A DNA stretch of 64,000 nucleotides, taken from the IMG/VR virus record IMGVR_UViG_3300025108_000024, positions 1 to 64,000 of that record; one strand, 5' to 3'. Source of the DNA: a virus. Under the pieces are notes generated by a model. The model saw only the letters and a list, made by a program, of their open reading frames with translations. It was not told where the DNA came from and made no database searches. How positions within the stretch are numbered: the first letter of the stretch is position 1; every line of letters begins with the position of its first letter. This document shows, piece after piece, positions 46,591-54,246 of this stretch. The position numbers were made by a program, and so were the translations under genes.

Positions 46591-47472
46591 TTATCCTAAT
46601 GTAGGTCCGCTTTTAAACATATTGTAATAATTGTGGTATTGTGCTTTTCTATTTACTTCCCACATTTTTTTAAGCTCTGCAAAATCAGGGGTGTTAACAA
46701 ATGACAATGCATTATTTCTTGAAGCTCTTAATCTCCCTTCTATAAGGCCTAATTGATTACTAACATTTTCTCCATTAAAAATCATGTTTTCTAATATTCT
46801 TTGTTTTAATGCATATTCATAATATTCATTACAATATGGATGATCTAAAACTAATAGTCTTCCATCAGCATCTTCCATTGCACCTTGAAAATTAATATAT
46901 ACTTTACCGGTCTTAAAGTTTGTTTTTAAAAAACCATCTTTAATCTCTCCTACCATTTCAGACCGTACATTAATATTAGGACAATCACATGTAGCATCAT
47001 TGACGTTAGCTATACGTAAAGACTCAAAAGCAGTATAACTTCTATACTCCCCGGCTCCTACTTTTTGTACTAATTTATGGCCTGTTCCATTATCACATTC
47101 TTTTACTATACATACATCATTACACCCAGGATCTTCACATGGACCTGAGCTACCTGGAGCAGGAACATAATCTACAGCAACATCTTCTACATGTGTGCCT
47201 GATGGCATACTCTGTTGTACTGTATAGCTGCCACATATAAATGCATAATTTAAATATGCAAAATCATGTGGTAGTTTAGCTTTTCCATGCTCTATGTCTA
47301 ATACTACTTGTTTTGTTCTATGAATCCTTATTCCTAAGTCATAGTTTACTCTTGTTGCTACTTTAATCAACTGAGCAGAATCTATCATTCCATCTAACGC
47401 ATAGCTGGAAAAATCAATAGATACATCTTCCATTAAACTATCAAACGTTCTGTATTTATGTGATATTGCCAT
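46591..47472 (-). CDS. Ring / tail tubular-like protein with Cys cluster (293 aa)
   Basis: The gene lies directly before the muzzle gene, the position of a ring (tail-tube adaptor) protein in crAss001. The N-terminus (RTFDSLMEDVSIDFSSYALD) and the C-terminal helix region (about 240-293) frame a beta-rich middle. An unusual Cys cluster is present: CEDPGCNDVCIVKEC (about 112-126) and CDCP (about 163-166), which could bind metal or form disulphides in the virion. The start overlaps the upstream stop by one base. The ring assignment is by synteny and moderate. Confidence 0.6.
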   Translation of the reverse strand: MAISHKYRTFDSLMEDVSIDFSSYALDGMIDSAQLIKVATRVNYDLGIRIHRTKQVVLDIEHGKAKLPHDFAYLNYAFICGSYTVQQSMPSGTHVEDVAVDYVPAPGSSGPCEDPGCNDVCIVKECDNGTGHKLVQKVGAGEYRSYTAFESLRIANVNDATCDCPNINVRSEMVGEIKDGFLKTNFKTGKVYINFQGAMEDADGRLLVLDHPYCNEYYEYALKQRILENMIFNGENVSNQLGLIEGRLRASRNNALSFVNTPDFAELKKMWEVNRKAQYHNYYNMFKSGPTLG

Positions 47473-48143
47473 TATCTATGTAAATTAATTTTGTTATCTG
47501 AATCTTCTGCTGGTATCTTTAGTGTATTCATCATTACAGCAAGAACCTGTTGTTCTATTTCTGCAAACAATGCTTCTGGTATATTCATCTCATGTTCATA
47601 CCTTGGCTTACAATCATCTTCTGAGTTACATAACCAATCAGATATATCATCATCAAAAACACCTTCTAGCTTTATTGCATCCCATTCTATATTTGGGAAG
47701 TATAAATAGCCGTTCAAATACCAAAAATATTTTTGATTGTTATATCTAAAAGATGTTGTTTTAGTCATAGAAGTATAAGTACCGGGATGAGTTGCTTGTA
47801 GCTCAATAGATCCATCAATAGAACTTACTGTTCTAATTAGTGGTCCCCAATAACCTTGCAACATATTAGGTAATTTAATCTTTGTACGTTTTATTGTACA
47901 TCCAGATTGTATACCTGTACACTCTGCCTCTACTTTGTCTACTTCTATTAATTCAATAAATGGGAGTGATTTCCATATTGCATTAAATTTCATAAGCTTA
48001 TTTGCACTGTCTTGTCTTCTGATTAGAAGTTGTGCAAACTTTTGTATCAAGCTATATACATATCTGTCGGTAACAAAAGCATCTTGTACTTCTGCTTTAA
48101 CTTGACCTCTTATTCTTGATATTACTGATCCTATACTTGTCAT
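47472..48143 (-). CDS. Ring / tail tubular-like protein (223 aa)
   Basis: The protein starts MTSIGSVISRIRGQVKAEVQDAF with a helical N-terminus (FVTDRYVYSLIQKFAQLLIRR), followed by a beta-rich part with aromatic repeats (FRYNNQKYFWYLNGYLYFP, about 129-147). Arrangement and size fit tail-tube or ring adaptor proteins found upstream of the muzzle in crAss-like phages. It starts 5 bases after the 188-aa gene and overlaps the 293-aa gene start by one base. No enzymatic motif. Confidence 0.6.
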   Translation of the reverse strand: MTSIGSVISRIRGQVKAEVQDAFVTDRYVYSLIQKFAQLLIRRQDSANKLMKFNAIWKSLPFIELIEVDKVEAECTGIQSGCTIKRTKIKLPNMLQGYWGPLIRTVSSIDGSIELQATHPGTYTSMTKTTSFRYNNQKYFWYLNGYLYFPNIEWDAIKLEGVFDDDISDWLCNSEDDCKPRYEHEMNIPEALFAEIEQQVLAVMMNTLKIPAEDSDNKINLHR

Positions 48144-48148
48144 GATGT

Positions 48149-48715
48149 TTATGTTTCAAATTCATCATAGTCCTTAAGTTTGTTATTAGTACTTTCTGAA
48201 TTTGGATCATACAGATGTGAAACTTTCATTTTGTTTTGCATCTTAATGTATTTTGTCCAGTTAGTTGGATATTCTTGTGCAACTGATCTTTTAAAATCTC
48301 TGCAGGCAACAAATGACCACAGCTCTCTATTTTTAAATCTATATTTTGTTGACCAATTTGTATAAAATATTTTACCAATGTTACCGTCCGTATTCCAATT
48401 TTTATTTCTCAGTACCTTACCATATTCATTTGATTTGGAATAATCAATGTTTACATTCTTTGCCGGTGGGCAAGTTCCTATAAACAAATAACCTAATGAA
48501 TCTGGCATTTCCACTCCGTCTCTATGTTTTATTACGCCTTCCCATAATCCTCTATTATATAATTTTATTATTTGTTTTAATTTAGTATTATTTATATTAG
48601 AGTATAATGGTCTCTTCTCTTTAAATTCTTTAAATGTTTCTTTGTTTAGTAAACCTAAAGTCTTTCTCCTATATCTAGGAGCTGTCAGATCAGGTTTTTT
48701 GAAATTACTAATCAT
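48149..48715 (-). CDS. Conserved structural-block protein (188 aa)
   Basis: A basic, Asn/Lys/Tyr-rich protein starting MISNFKKPDLTAPRYRRKTL, with EFKEKRPLYSNINNTKLKQI near residues 31-50 and an aromatic segment IFYTNWSTKYRF. The FxKPDLxAPRYR head recalls a short conserved protein of Bacteroidetes phages encoded before the ring genes, but I have no function for it. It is the first gene of the ring-muzzle-cargo unit, just downstream of a terminator, with a TTTGTAAATTA motif 13 bases upstream. A head-tail adaptor role is possible from position. Confidence 0.6.
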   Translation of the reverse strand: MISNFKKPDLTAPRYRRKTLGLLNKETFKEFKEKRPLYSNINNTKLKQIIKLYNRGLWEGVIKHRDGVEMPDSLGYLFIGTCPPAKNVNIDYSKSNEYGKVLRNKNWNTDGNIGKIFYTNWSTKYRFKNRELWSFVACRDFKRSVAQEYPTNWTKYIKMQNKMKVSHLYDPNSESTNNKLKDYDEFET

Positions 48716-48727
48716 AGTTTATATTAT

Positions 48728-48738
48728 TAATTTACAAA
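48728..48738 (-). promoter_or_regulatory. Candidate promoter motif TTTGTAAATTA
   Basis: One mismatch to TTTGTATATTA, 13 bases upstream of the 188-aa gene. It partly overlaps the T run of the preceding terminator. Confidence 0.35.
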
Positions 48739-48772
48739 AAAAACAGCACTTATGAAAGTTTCACGTGCTGTT
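48735..48772 (-). terminator. Intrinsic terminator after metallophosphoesterase gene
   Basis: Minus-strand stem AACAGCAC/GTGCTGTT (arms 48742-48749 and 48765-48772) with a 15-base loop and a run of T, immediately after the stop at 48775. Confidence 0.8.
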
Positions 48773-48774
48773 CT

Positions 48775-50007
48775 TTAGATTGCTTGATAGGTTAATTCAC
48801 AAATGTTACCCATTATAGGGTGTTGTAGTTCTAGTTTACCGGATCTTCTATTACATACATATTTATTAGAGTAATGATAATAATCCGTTTTACCCAGACT
48901 AGGTAAAGTTTTTTCTATAAAACCTGCTGTTTCATTAGAAGTCATATATTCTACTCTTCTATCTGTATGAATGTGTCCTTTGAATAATGATCTGTTTATA
49001 GTAGCTCCCCATTGTTTGGGGTATTCACTAGCATATATTAAAGGATTATTTTTACTTCTTTTATCTCCGTGTTCAAAAGCGTTAAAGTTATTACCAAATA
49101 CATGGACTTTTCTTTCCTCATATTTAATATCCCAAACTATTTCTTTTGATTTTATAGAGTTAGCTAAAGCATGTACCAAATGAAATGAAGATAATCTGTC
49201 ATGATTTCCAGGTACATATACAATTACTAGTTCCTTACAAAAAGCTTTGATATAATTAATAGCCCAGTGCATAGCATCAAATGCCTGCATATAAGCTTCT
49301 GTTGCAGACATACAGTTATCTAGACCAGTTCCACTTGTTGTTGTACCATCAAATGTGTCCATGTTTATTAAATCACCACCTACAACAAAATACATTTTTT
49401 CTATATAGTGTGAAGTAACTGCTCTTTGTATAAGATTTTTTACTGTATCTTCAAAGTCTTTATCTATTGTATCATTACCTTCTTTTCCAAAATGAATGTC
49501 TTGTAAAGACATAACACCACATACAAGCTCTCTGTTGCTCTTTTTAATCTTTGATGATGGTATTGTATAAGTCTTAGGCTTCCATCTTTCTAGAAGCTCT
49601 TTAAATAGTTTTTCCTCTGGATTTTTAACTTGTGATACTAAAGCAGATACTCTCCAGTGATCACCCATTTGTTTATTCCAATACTGAGACAGCTTCCACT
49701 TATCAGTATCTATTTTTAGCAATTGAATTATTTCTTCTGCACTTTTAGGTTCATGATCAAAGGTACCTGATATCTTACCCTCTCCTTTTTCTAAATCTAT
49801 TGCTTCTGCTATTTCAGCATTTTTAGATGCTAAACCAAAAAACTTACGTTTTTTTCTATCTTTTTTCCTTTCAGTTTTTCTTTCTTGTAATACTTCTTCT
49901 TTAAGTTTAATGTACTCAGCTTCACTAATACCCAGTCTTTTACTACTGATAGAAGGATGCTTTTTCCATTTTAAACTTTCTTTTACTTTTTGCTTTATGC
50001 TTGCCAT
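48775..50007 (-). CDS. HTH plus calcineurin-like metallophosphoesterase (410 aa)
   Basis: Residues about 15-45 (HPSISSKRLGISEAEYIKLK) look like a helix-turn-helix; a Lys/Arg-rich helix follows (41-57). The C-terminal part has the full metallophosphoesterase motif set: D170-x-H172 in SLQDIHFG, GGD-L (210-213), GNHD (267-270), H313 in FEHGD and GHIH (344-347). Such enzymes use two metal ions to cut phosphodiesters or phosphoesters. The substrate could be DNA, as in SbcD-type nucleases, or a nucleotide. It stands alone between two terminators in the late block, so it may be transcribed separately. Candidate roles are host DNA degradation or nucleotide-signal removal. Confidence 0.85.
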   Translation of the reverse strand: MASIKQKVKESLKWKKHPSISSKRLGISEAEYIKLKEEVLQERKTERKKDRKKRKFFGLASKNAEIAEAIDLEKGEGKISGTFDHEPKSAEEIIQLLKIDTDKWKLSQYWNKQMGDHWRVSALVSQVKNPEEKLFKELLERWKPKTYTIPSSKIKKSNRELVCGVMSLQDIHFGKEGNDTIDKDFEDTVKNLIQRAVTSHYIEKMYFVVGGDLINMDTFDGTTTSGTGLDNCMSATEAYMQAFDAMHWAINYIKAFCKELVIVYVPGNHDRLSSFHLVHALANSIKSKEIVWDIKYEERKVHVFGNNFNAFEHGDKRSKNNPLIYASEYPKQWGATINRSLFKGHIHTDRRVEYMTSNETAGFIEKTLPSLGKTDYYHYSNKYVCNRRSGKLELQHPIMGNICELTYQAI

Positions 50008-50049
50008 AATAAAAATTTAAAGGTTTTCCAAATATATTAAAAATTTTTA

Positions 50050-50081
50050 TAAAAAAAAAGAAGGCCCCCGTAGGGACCTTC
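50050..50081 (-). terminator. Intrinsic terminator after the 195-aa gene
   Basis: Minus-strand hairpin GAAGGtCCC/GGGcCTTC-type with a short loop (outer arms 50060-50064 and 50077-50081), followed by nine T. Ends the fibre/decoration transcription unit. Confidence 0.8.
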
Positions 50082-50126
50082 TCCAACGTCAGTAGTAGAA
50101 AACCAACAAACCACTACTTCTTGTTG

Positions 50127-50714
50127 TTAAGCTAATGTACTTACTAAAATTTCTACAGAAGAACATGTTGATGCTCCTGCAATTGCAAGTATTTTAAATT
50201 TATATTCTGTGTCTGGTAATAGATTAGTTACTTCAAATGTTGTTTCTGTAGGAACTATAACTGCTGTATTTGCTTGAACCCATCCTGTTGGTGTTACAAC
50301 AGTATCAAAATAAATATTAAATCCTGTACTTAAAGAAGATATACCATCCCAAACAATTGTTAGTTTGTTATTATTCACTGCTTCTGAATAAACGTTATAT
50401 GGTGCATGATGTACATTATCTGCAGTACATGCTCCTAAACCGTTAGCAATCATTAAAGCAAATTTTTGTACAATTTGATCTAATCTTTCTCCTGATTGAA
50501 TTTTTAATAAACCAGATGCGGTCTCTATTTGAAAAGTACTACCACAATAACTTACACATTCAGTACACTGAACATCATGACACCTTTCATTTCCTGTTGT
50601 ACATAAACTGTAACCACAAGGACCAGATGGAGTTACATCTTTGCAACCACATGGTATATTAGAACAACCACAATCATGTTGTTTTATATTGTTATTATCT
50701 TCCCTATCTCCCAT
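50127..50714 (-). CDS. Cys-rich protein with C-terminal Fn3-like domain (195 aa)
   Basis: Residues 15-58 carry about a dozen cysteines in short spacings (CGCSNIPCGCKD, CHDVQCTECVSYC), suggesting metal binding or disulphide bonding. Residues about 58-100 are a helical linker (SGERLDQIVQKFALMIANGL). Residues about 105-195 form a fibronectin-III-like sandwich (LTIVWDGI, GFNIYFDT, FEVTNLLPDTEYKFKILAI). It follows the larger Cys-rich/Fn3 protein and ends before a terminator. Fn3-type domains on phage virions often mediate surface attachment; a decoration or fibre-tip role is inferred. Confidence 0.7.
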   Translation of the reverse strand: MGDREDNNNIKQHDCGCSNIPCGCKDVTPSGPCGYSLCTTGNERCHDVQCTECVSYCGSTFQIETASGLLKIQSGERLDQIVQKFALMIANGLGACTADNVHHAPYNVYSEAVNNNKLTIVWDGISSLSTGFNIYFDTVVTPTGWVQANTAVIVPTETTFEVTNLLPDTEYKFKILAIAGASTCSSVEILVSTLA

Positions 50715-50732
50715 TTTTAATTTTTTAATATT

Positions 50733-52817
50733 TTATATAAATTCACTGTCATCAATAGTCCATGAAGTTGTTCCACCATTTGTACCTCCTGGAGACGTTA
50801 TTCTAATCCATACTACACTACTAGTTGATTGGGCTTTAGTAAAACTAAATTCAAAATGACCATCACTATGTAAACAAGTATTTGGTGTTTCACCAAAACA
50901 TTGACCAGTACCTCCTATCTGGAAGTTATTTGAACCACCTCTTGCCTGTCCATTTGGATTAGCAACTGTTTTAGAAGTTGTATTATTACAAACGATAGAG
51001 TCTATTATTTGAATTGTTACTGTTCCCGTTCCTGTCTGATCCCATTCATTTTGTCCTCCAGCATTTCCATTACCAGCACCTACATAATTAAATTGATCTA
51101 GACCTTGATAAACCCCGTTCTGTGGATTAGTAGCAGTTACACTATCACCTACATATAAAGAGTCTGCTACTACTTGTCCTAAAGCTATATCATTTGAGGC
51201 AGAGCTATATATTGCTTGTATTCTATCTGGAACACCTTGTGCATCAAACATAACACGTAATGTACCAGGACCAGTACCAACTGTAAATCCTATTAGATAC
51301 TCACCTGCATTACCTCCTGCTGTAATATTGTCACCAGGAGAAATTCCTATTGAAGGTACATTAAATGTAACAGGATTACATCCTACTTCATTACCATTTA
51401 AGCTAACAGATATTGCAACCGAATAATTTGTATCATCAACTAAATTTGTCAATTGTATTGTTGCATTTACTGGTAGACCACTTTGACTAAATGAAGTAAG
51501 TTGAGTATTATTATCTGTATTAGTAACAACAAATAAATATACTGCAGCTGTACCTAAATAATGATTAAAGGTTATGCTTGCTGTTCCAGCATTTTCATCT
51601 ATATCAACCACCTGAACATTTTCTGGACATTGTAGAGCACCTTCAGTTGTATCTGTTACTACAGCATCACATGTATCCTGACCATCTGTAATACAAAAAT
51701 TAATTGAAGTAGTTAGTGTACCTACTGTTGTTAAACTAGTATTTGTTAAATCAAAAATATAAGGTGTTGTTGTGCCTGCATAATTTACAAATGAAAATAC
51801 GTCTTGTGCTGTAACACCATTAGAATCAGTTATTGTTATTGTTGTACTTCCTCCACAATCATTCCATCCAGATGGTATAACTGATCCTTGAAAAGTTAAT
51901 TCTACACCCGTTGGATTACCTGAATTATTAACTATTATTTCAGAATCAAAATCAAAGATTATTGAATCACATACACCAGGGCAGCAATTTAATTGTATAT
52001 CTTGTATTGCTTGGTGCATATCACATATGACAATCCAAGCATTTCCCACAGCATGTGCTAGGGTTGTAGGTGAAGCTACCCATCCAGCTACACCACCATA
52101 TGTTCCTGGTGATGAAAGCATAGGTTCAGAGCTTGTTACACAGCTTGCTTGATTTACAGCATTTCCAATTAATGGAGGTGCACCTACTGCAGTTTCTAAA
52201 TCACAGTATCTCTCTTCTAAAGCTATTAATAATACAGATGCTGCTATTGTTTGATTTTCTAATATACAACTTGAAAAAACTTGAGGATCTCCTCCTCCTA
52301 TACTACAATTACCATCTGCATCTAAAACACAGTCTTCAAGAATAGTTAATCTAATTTCATGATCTGCTAATGTAACTTGAATAATTTGTACTGCTTGAAT
52401 CAAAGTACATATCTCATCAGCAAGCAGTATTGCATATTGATCTAATGGTAATGATGTAAATTGATTTCCTTGGTCATCTGTATAAGGAGATAAACAAGCA
52501 GGAAGTGGTATAATAGGTAATTGATAACCGGGCTCATCTTCTTCATCACAAATATAATCTATGATAAATTGAAGTACGTCCTTAACTGTATCTGGTTGAG
52601 ACTGTCCTGCTGGAAGCGTACATAGTAAATCTAAACCATCTAAATTTGGTTCAGGTATTACTAGATCACAAAGTTGTTGGGCAAGGGCAGCTATTACATC
52701 AGAGACTGTATCACCTGTACACAAATCAATACATGGGATATTTGGTCCTTGCCAAATAACACAATTAGAAGATATATTTGAGCACGGTGCTGTGCTGGTT
52801 TCAGTCTTTGGTAACAT
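50733..52817 (-). CDS. Cys-rich structural protein with Fn3-like domain (694 aa)
   Basis: The N-terminal 200 residues are Cys-rich and amphipathic (CSNISSNCVIWQGPNIPCID; VSDVIAALAQQLCDL), a layout I associate with adsorption or fibre-base proteins in Bacteroidetes phages. Around 300-390 is a beta-rich Ig-like part (TITITDSNGVTAQDVFSF). Residues about 395-485 resemble an Fn3 domain (ENVQVVDIDENAGTASITF, NLVDDTNYSVAISVS). The C-terminal 200 residues are Gly/Ser/Thr-rich. Preceded by a 132-base intergenic region with a TTTGTATATTA motif and a 15-bp inverted repeat. The 195-aa protein downstream shares the Cys-plus-Fn3 layout. Confidence 0.7.
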   Translation of the reverse strand: MLPKTETSTAPCSNISSNCVIWQGPNIPCIDLCTGDTVSDVIAALAQQLCDLVIPEPNLDGLDLLCTLPAGQSQPDTVKDVLQFIIDYICDEEDEPGYQLPIIPLPACLSPYTDDQGNQFTSLPLDQYAILLADEICTLIQAVQIIQVTLADHEIRLTILEDCVLDADGNCSIGGGDPQVFSSCILENQTIAASVLLIALEERYCDLETAVGAPPLIGNAVNQASCVTSSEPMLSSPGTYGGVAGWVASPTTLAHAVGNAWIVICDMHQAIQDIQLNCCPGVCDSIIFDFDSEIIVNNSGNPTGVELTFQGSVIPSGWNDCGGSTTITITDSNGVTAQDVFSFVNYAGTTTPYIFDLTNTSLTTVGTLTTSINFCITDGQDTCDAVVTDTTEGALQCPENVQVVDIDENAGTASITFNHYLGTAAVYLFVVTNTDNNTQLTSFSQSGLPVNATIQLTNLVDDTNYSVAISVSLNGNEVGCNPVTFNVPSIGISPGDNITAGGNAGEYLIGFTVGTGPGTLRVMFDAQGVPDRIQAIYSSASNDIALGQVVADSLYVGDSVTATNPQNGVYQGLDQFNYVGAGNGNAGGQNEWDQTGTGTVTIQIIDSIVCNNTTSKTVANPNGQARGGSNNFQIGGTGQCFGETPNTCLHSDGHFEFSFTKAQSTSSVVWIRITSPGGTNGGTTSWTIDDSEFI

Positions 52818-52819
52818 AA

Positions 52820-52834
52820 ATATCCTATTTTACT
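52820..52834. repeat. 15-bp inverted repeat, arm 1
   Basis: ATATCCTATTTTACT; its exact reverse complement lies at 52914-52928. This arm ends 3 bases before the 694-aa gene's start. Confidence 0.85.
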
Positions 52835-52862
52835 ACTAATTAAACTAACTAGTATACTACTT

Positions 52863-52873
52863 TAATATACAAA
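52863..52873 (-). promoter_or_regulatory. Candidate phage promoter motif TTTGTATATTA
   Basis: A perfect copy on the minus strand, between the arms of the inverted repeat and 46 bases upstream of the 694-aa gene. Confidence 0.45.
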
Positions 52874-52913
52874 AGTTTTTGTAAACAAACAAGAAGCTTG
52901 AATACTATTAAGC

Positions 52914-52928
52914 AGTAAAATAGGATAT
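52914..52928. repeat. 15-bp inverted repeat, arm 2
   Basis: AGTAAAATAGGATAT, the exact reverse complement of 52820-52834; the arms are separated by 79 bases. Could be a paired operator site. Confidence 0.85.
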
Positions 52929-52949
52929 ATTAAAAAAGTATAGTATAGA

Positions 52950-53222
52950 TTATTCTTTTACTTTTTCTATTTCTGTAATAGATCCATCAGCTAGAGATAT
53001 ATTAACATGACCATAATTGTCTTGTAATGTACTAGTGAACTTTTGCATTTCTAATTTCATTTCTGCATGATCTTGCAGTAATTCATATTTAGCTATTTCA
53101 ATGTTAGCTAAATTATTTATAGCATTTGATAAGCTTTTTTGCAATCCTTGTAAAGTTTCTAACTCACTACTTGTAATAGTTTTAGAAACCGGTGCTGCTT
53201 TTTTTGTTGATTTTTTTGCCAT
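52950..53222 (-). CDS. Small coiled-coil protein (90 aa)
   Basis: A Lys-rich head (MAKKSTKKAAPVSKTI) leads to a long helix (about 18-68, LETLQGLQKSLSNAINNLAN and ELLQDHAEMKLEMQK) and a short beta-like tail (VNISLADGSITEIEKVKE). The layout suggests an oligomerising helper or small structural protein. It lies between the collagen-like gene and the 694-aa gene with its own upstream TTTGTATAATA motif (21 bases before the ATG). No function is assigned. Confidence 0.7.
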   Translation of the reverse strand: MAKKSTKKAAPVSKTITSSELETLQGLQKSLSNAINNLANIEIAKYELLQDHAEMKLEMQKFTSTLQDNYGHVNISLADGSITEIEKVKE

Positions 53223-53242
53223 GACGCATTTGATTTATTTGT

Positions 53243-53253
53243 TATTATACAAA
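53243..53253 (-). promoter_or_regulatory. Candidate promoter motif TTTGTATAATA
   Basis: One mismatch to the recurring 11-mer, 21 bases upstream of the 90-aa gene. The preceding bases give TATATTTG, which also fits the Bacteroidetes -7 consensus TAnnTTTG. Confidence 0.4.
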
Positions 53254-53282
53254 TATAGTAAATTAATTTTAATTTCCTTTTA

Positions 53283-54143
53283 TTATCTTTTTCCTTCTAT
53301 ATTACACATTGCAACCCCAAATTGAGTACCATCTTCCAAAGTTACTGTAATACACATAGCTCTACTATCAACAACCCATCCTGTTATTGCTGCTGGTTTT
53401 TGACCGTCATAACTTACTTCAAATCCACCACCATCTGCACCAGCGGGTCCTTGTGGCCCTTGAGGTCCAGTTGCTCCAGTTGCTCCTTTAGTACCGTTAC
53501 TACCAGCAGGCCCTTGTGGCCCAGCAGGTCCTTGAGGTCCTGTATTACCCGTATTTCCTTTTGCTCCGGCTGCACCTGTGTCTCCCTTTGCACCTGCAGG
53601 ACCCCTTGCTCCAGCAGCTCCGGCTGCACCTGTATCTCCTTTTGACCCGGCTGGTCCTCTTGCACCAGCTGCACCATCTGATCCAGCTGCTCCAGCGGGT
53701 CCCCTAGCTCCAGCTGCACCGTCTGCCCCAGCTGTTCCTGCCGGACCTCTTGAACCTGCATCACCTTTATCACCTTTGGCTCCAGCTGCTCCATCTGTCC
53801 CAGCTGGCCCTCTAGCTCCAGCATCTCCGGTATCTCCTTTGTCACCCTTAGCACCTCTTGCTCCAGCATCACCAGTATCCCCTTTGTCTCCTTTAGCTCC
53901 AGCATCTCCTTTAGCTCCAGCATCTCCTTTAGCTCCCCTGTCTCCTTTGGCACCGTCTGATCCGTTTGTACCTGCATCTCCTTTGGCACCTGCATCTCCT
54001 TTGGCACCTGCGTCACCTTTGTCTCCTTTAGGTCCTTGGCCGCCAGTTGCACCTACAAACTGTGGAAAGTTTGCTGTGTTAAAATTACCAGTGTGTAATA
54101 CTTCATTACCACCTACTGTTGTTCCTTGTTTTAAATCTGCCAT
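53283..54143 (-). CDS. Collagen-like virion protein (286 aa)
   Basis: A short head (MADLKQGTTVGGNEVLHTGN, the 'LHTGN' form common in phage fibres) is followed by about 210 residues of uninterrupted Gly-X-Y repeats (31-240; units GDKGDAGAKGDAG and GARGPAG). A 46-residue C-terminal domain (FEVSYDGQKPAAITGWVVDS to MCNIEGKR) probably nucleates trimerisation. This should form a rod-like trimer on the virion. It starts one base after the stop of the 33-aa Cys-rich ORF. Plus-strand ORFs across the repeat are mirror artefacts. Confidence 0.85.
   Translation of the reverse strand: MADLKQGTTVGGNEVLHTGNFNTANFPQFVGATGGQGPKGDKGDAGAKGDAGAKGDAGTNGSDGAKGDRGAKGDAGAKGDAGAKGDKGDTGDAGARGAKGDKGDTGDAGARGPAGTDGAAGAKGDKGDAGSRGPAGTAGADGAAGARGPAGAAGSDGAAGARGPAGSKGDTGAAGAAGARGPAGAKGDTGAAGAKGNTGNTGPQGPAGPQGPAGSNGTKGATGATGPQGPQGPAGADGGGFEVSYDGQKPAAITGWVVDSRAMCITVTLEDGTQFGVAMCNIEGKR
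53440..54052 (-). repeat. Collagen-like coding repeat array in the 286-aa protein
   Basis: About 70 Gly-X-Y units encoded by imperfect 9/18/27-bp DNA repeats. Higher GC than the surroundings because of Gly/Ala/Pro codons. Confidence 0.85.
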
Positions 54144-54144
54144 T

Positions 54145-54246
54145 TTATTGTAAGTTTTGATTTAGTGAAACTAAACATTCATTTTCAGAACATCCACTAG
54201 AAGTTCCTCCACATTCAGTGCACATATATTCGTTATTATTTTTCAT
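54145..54246 (-). CDS. Tiny Cys-rich peptide (33 aa)
   Basis: The ATG at 54246 overlaps the end of the 618-aa gene (its stop is at 54236), and the TAA at 54147-54145 precedes the next start by one base. Cysteines form CTEC (9-12) and C19/C24, a pattern like a mini zinc ribbon. It exactly fills the only gap between two abutting genes, which supports it being real. No family recognised. Confidence 0.55.
   Translation of the reverse strand: MKNNNEYMCTECGGTSSGCSENECLVSLNQNLQ

Noticed and set aside
53440-54052. Regular short DNA repeats resembling a repeat array or CRISPR
   Set aside because: The period is 9 bp and follows Gly-X-Y codons of one frame; there are no spacers. It is a collagen-like coding region.
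53578-54153. Long plus-strand ORF rich in Pro, Ala and Ser
   Set aside because: It is the antisense mirror of collagen Gly-X-Y codons; the minus-strand frame has the start, neighbours and domains.
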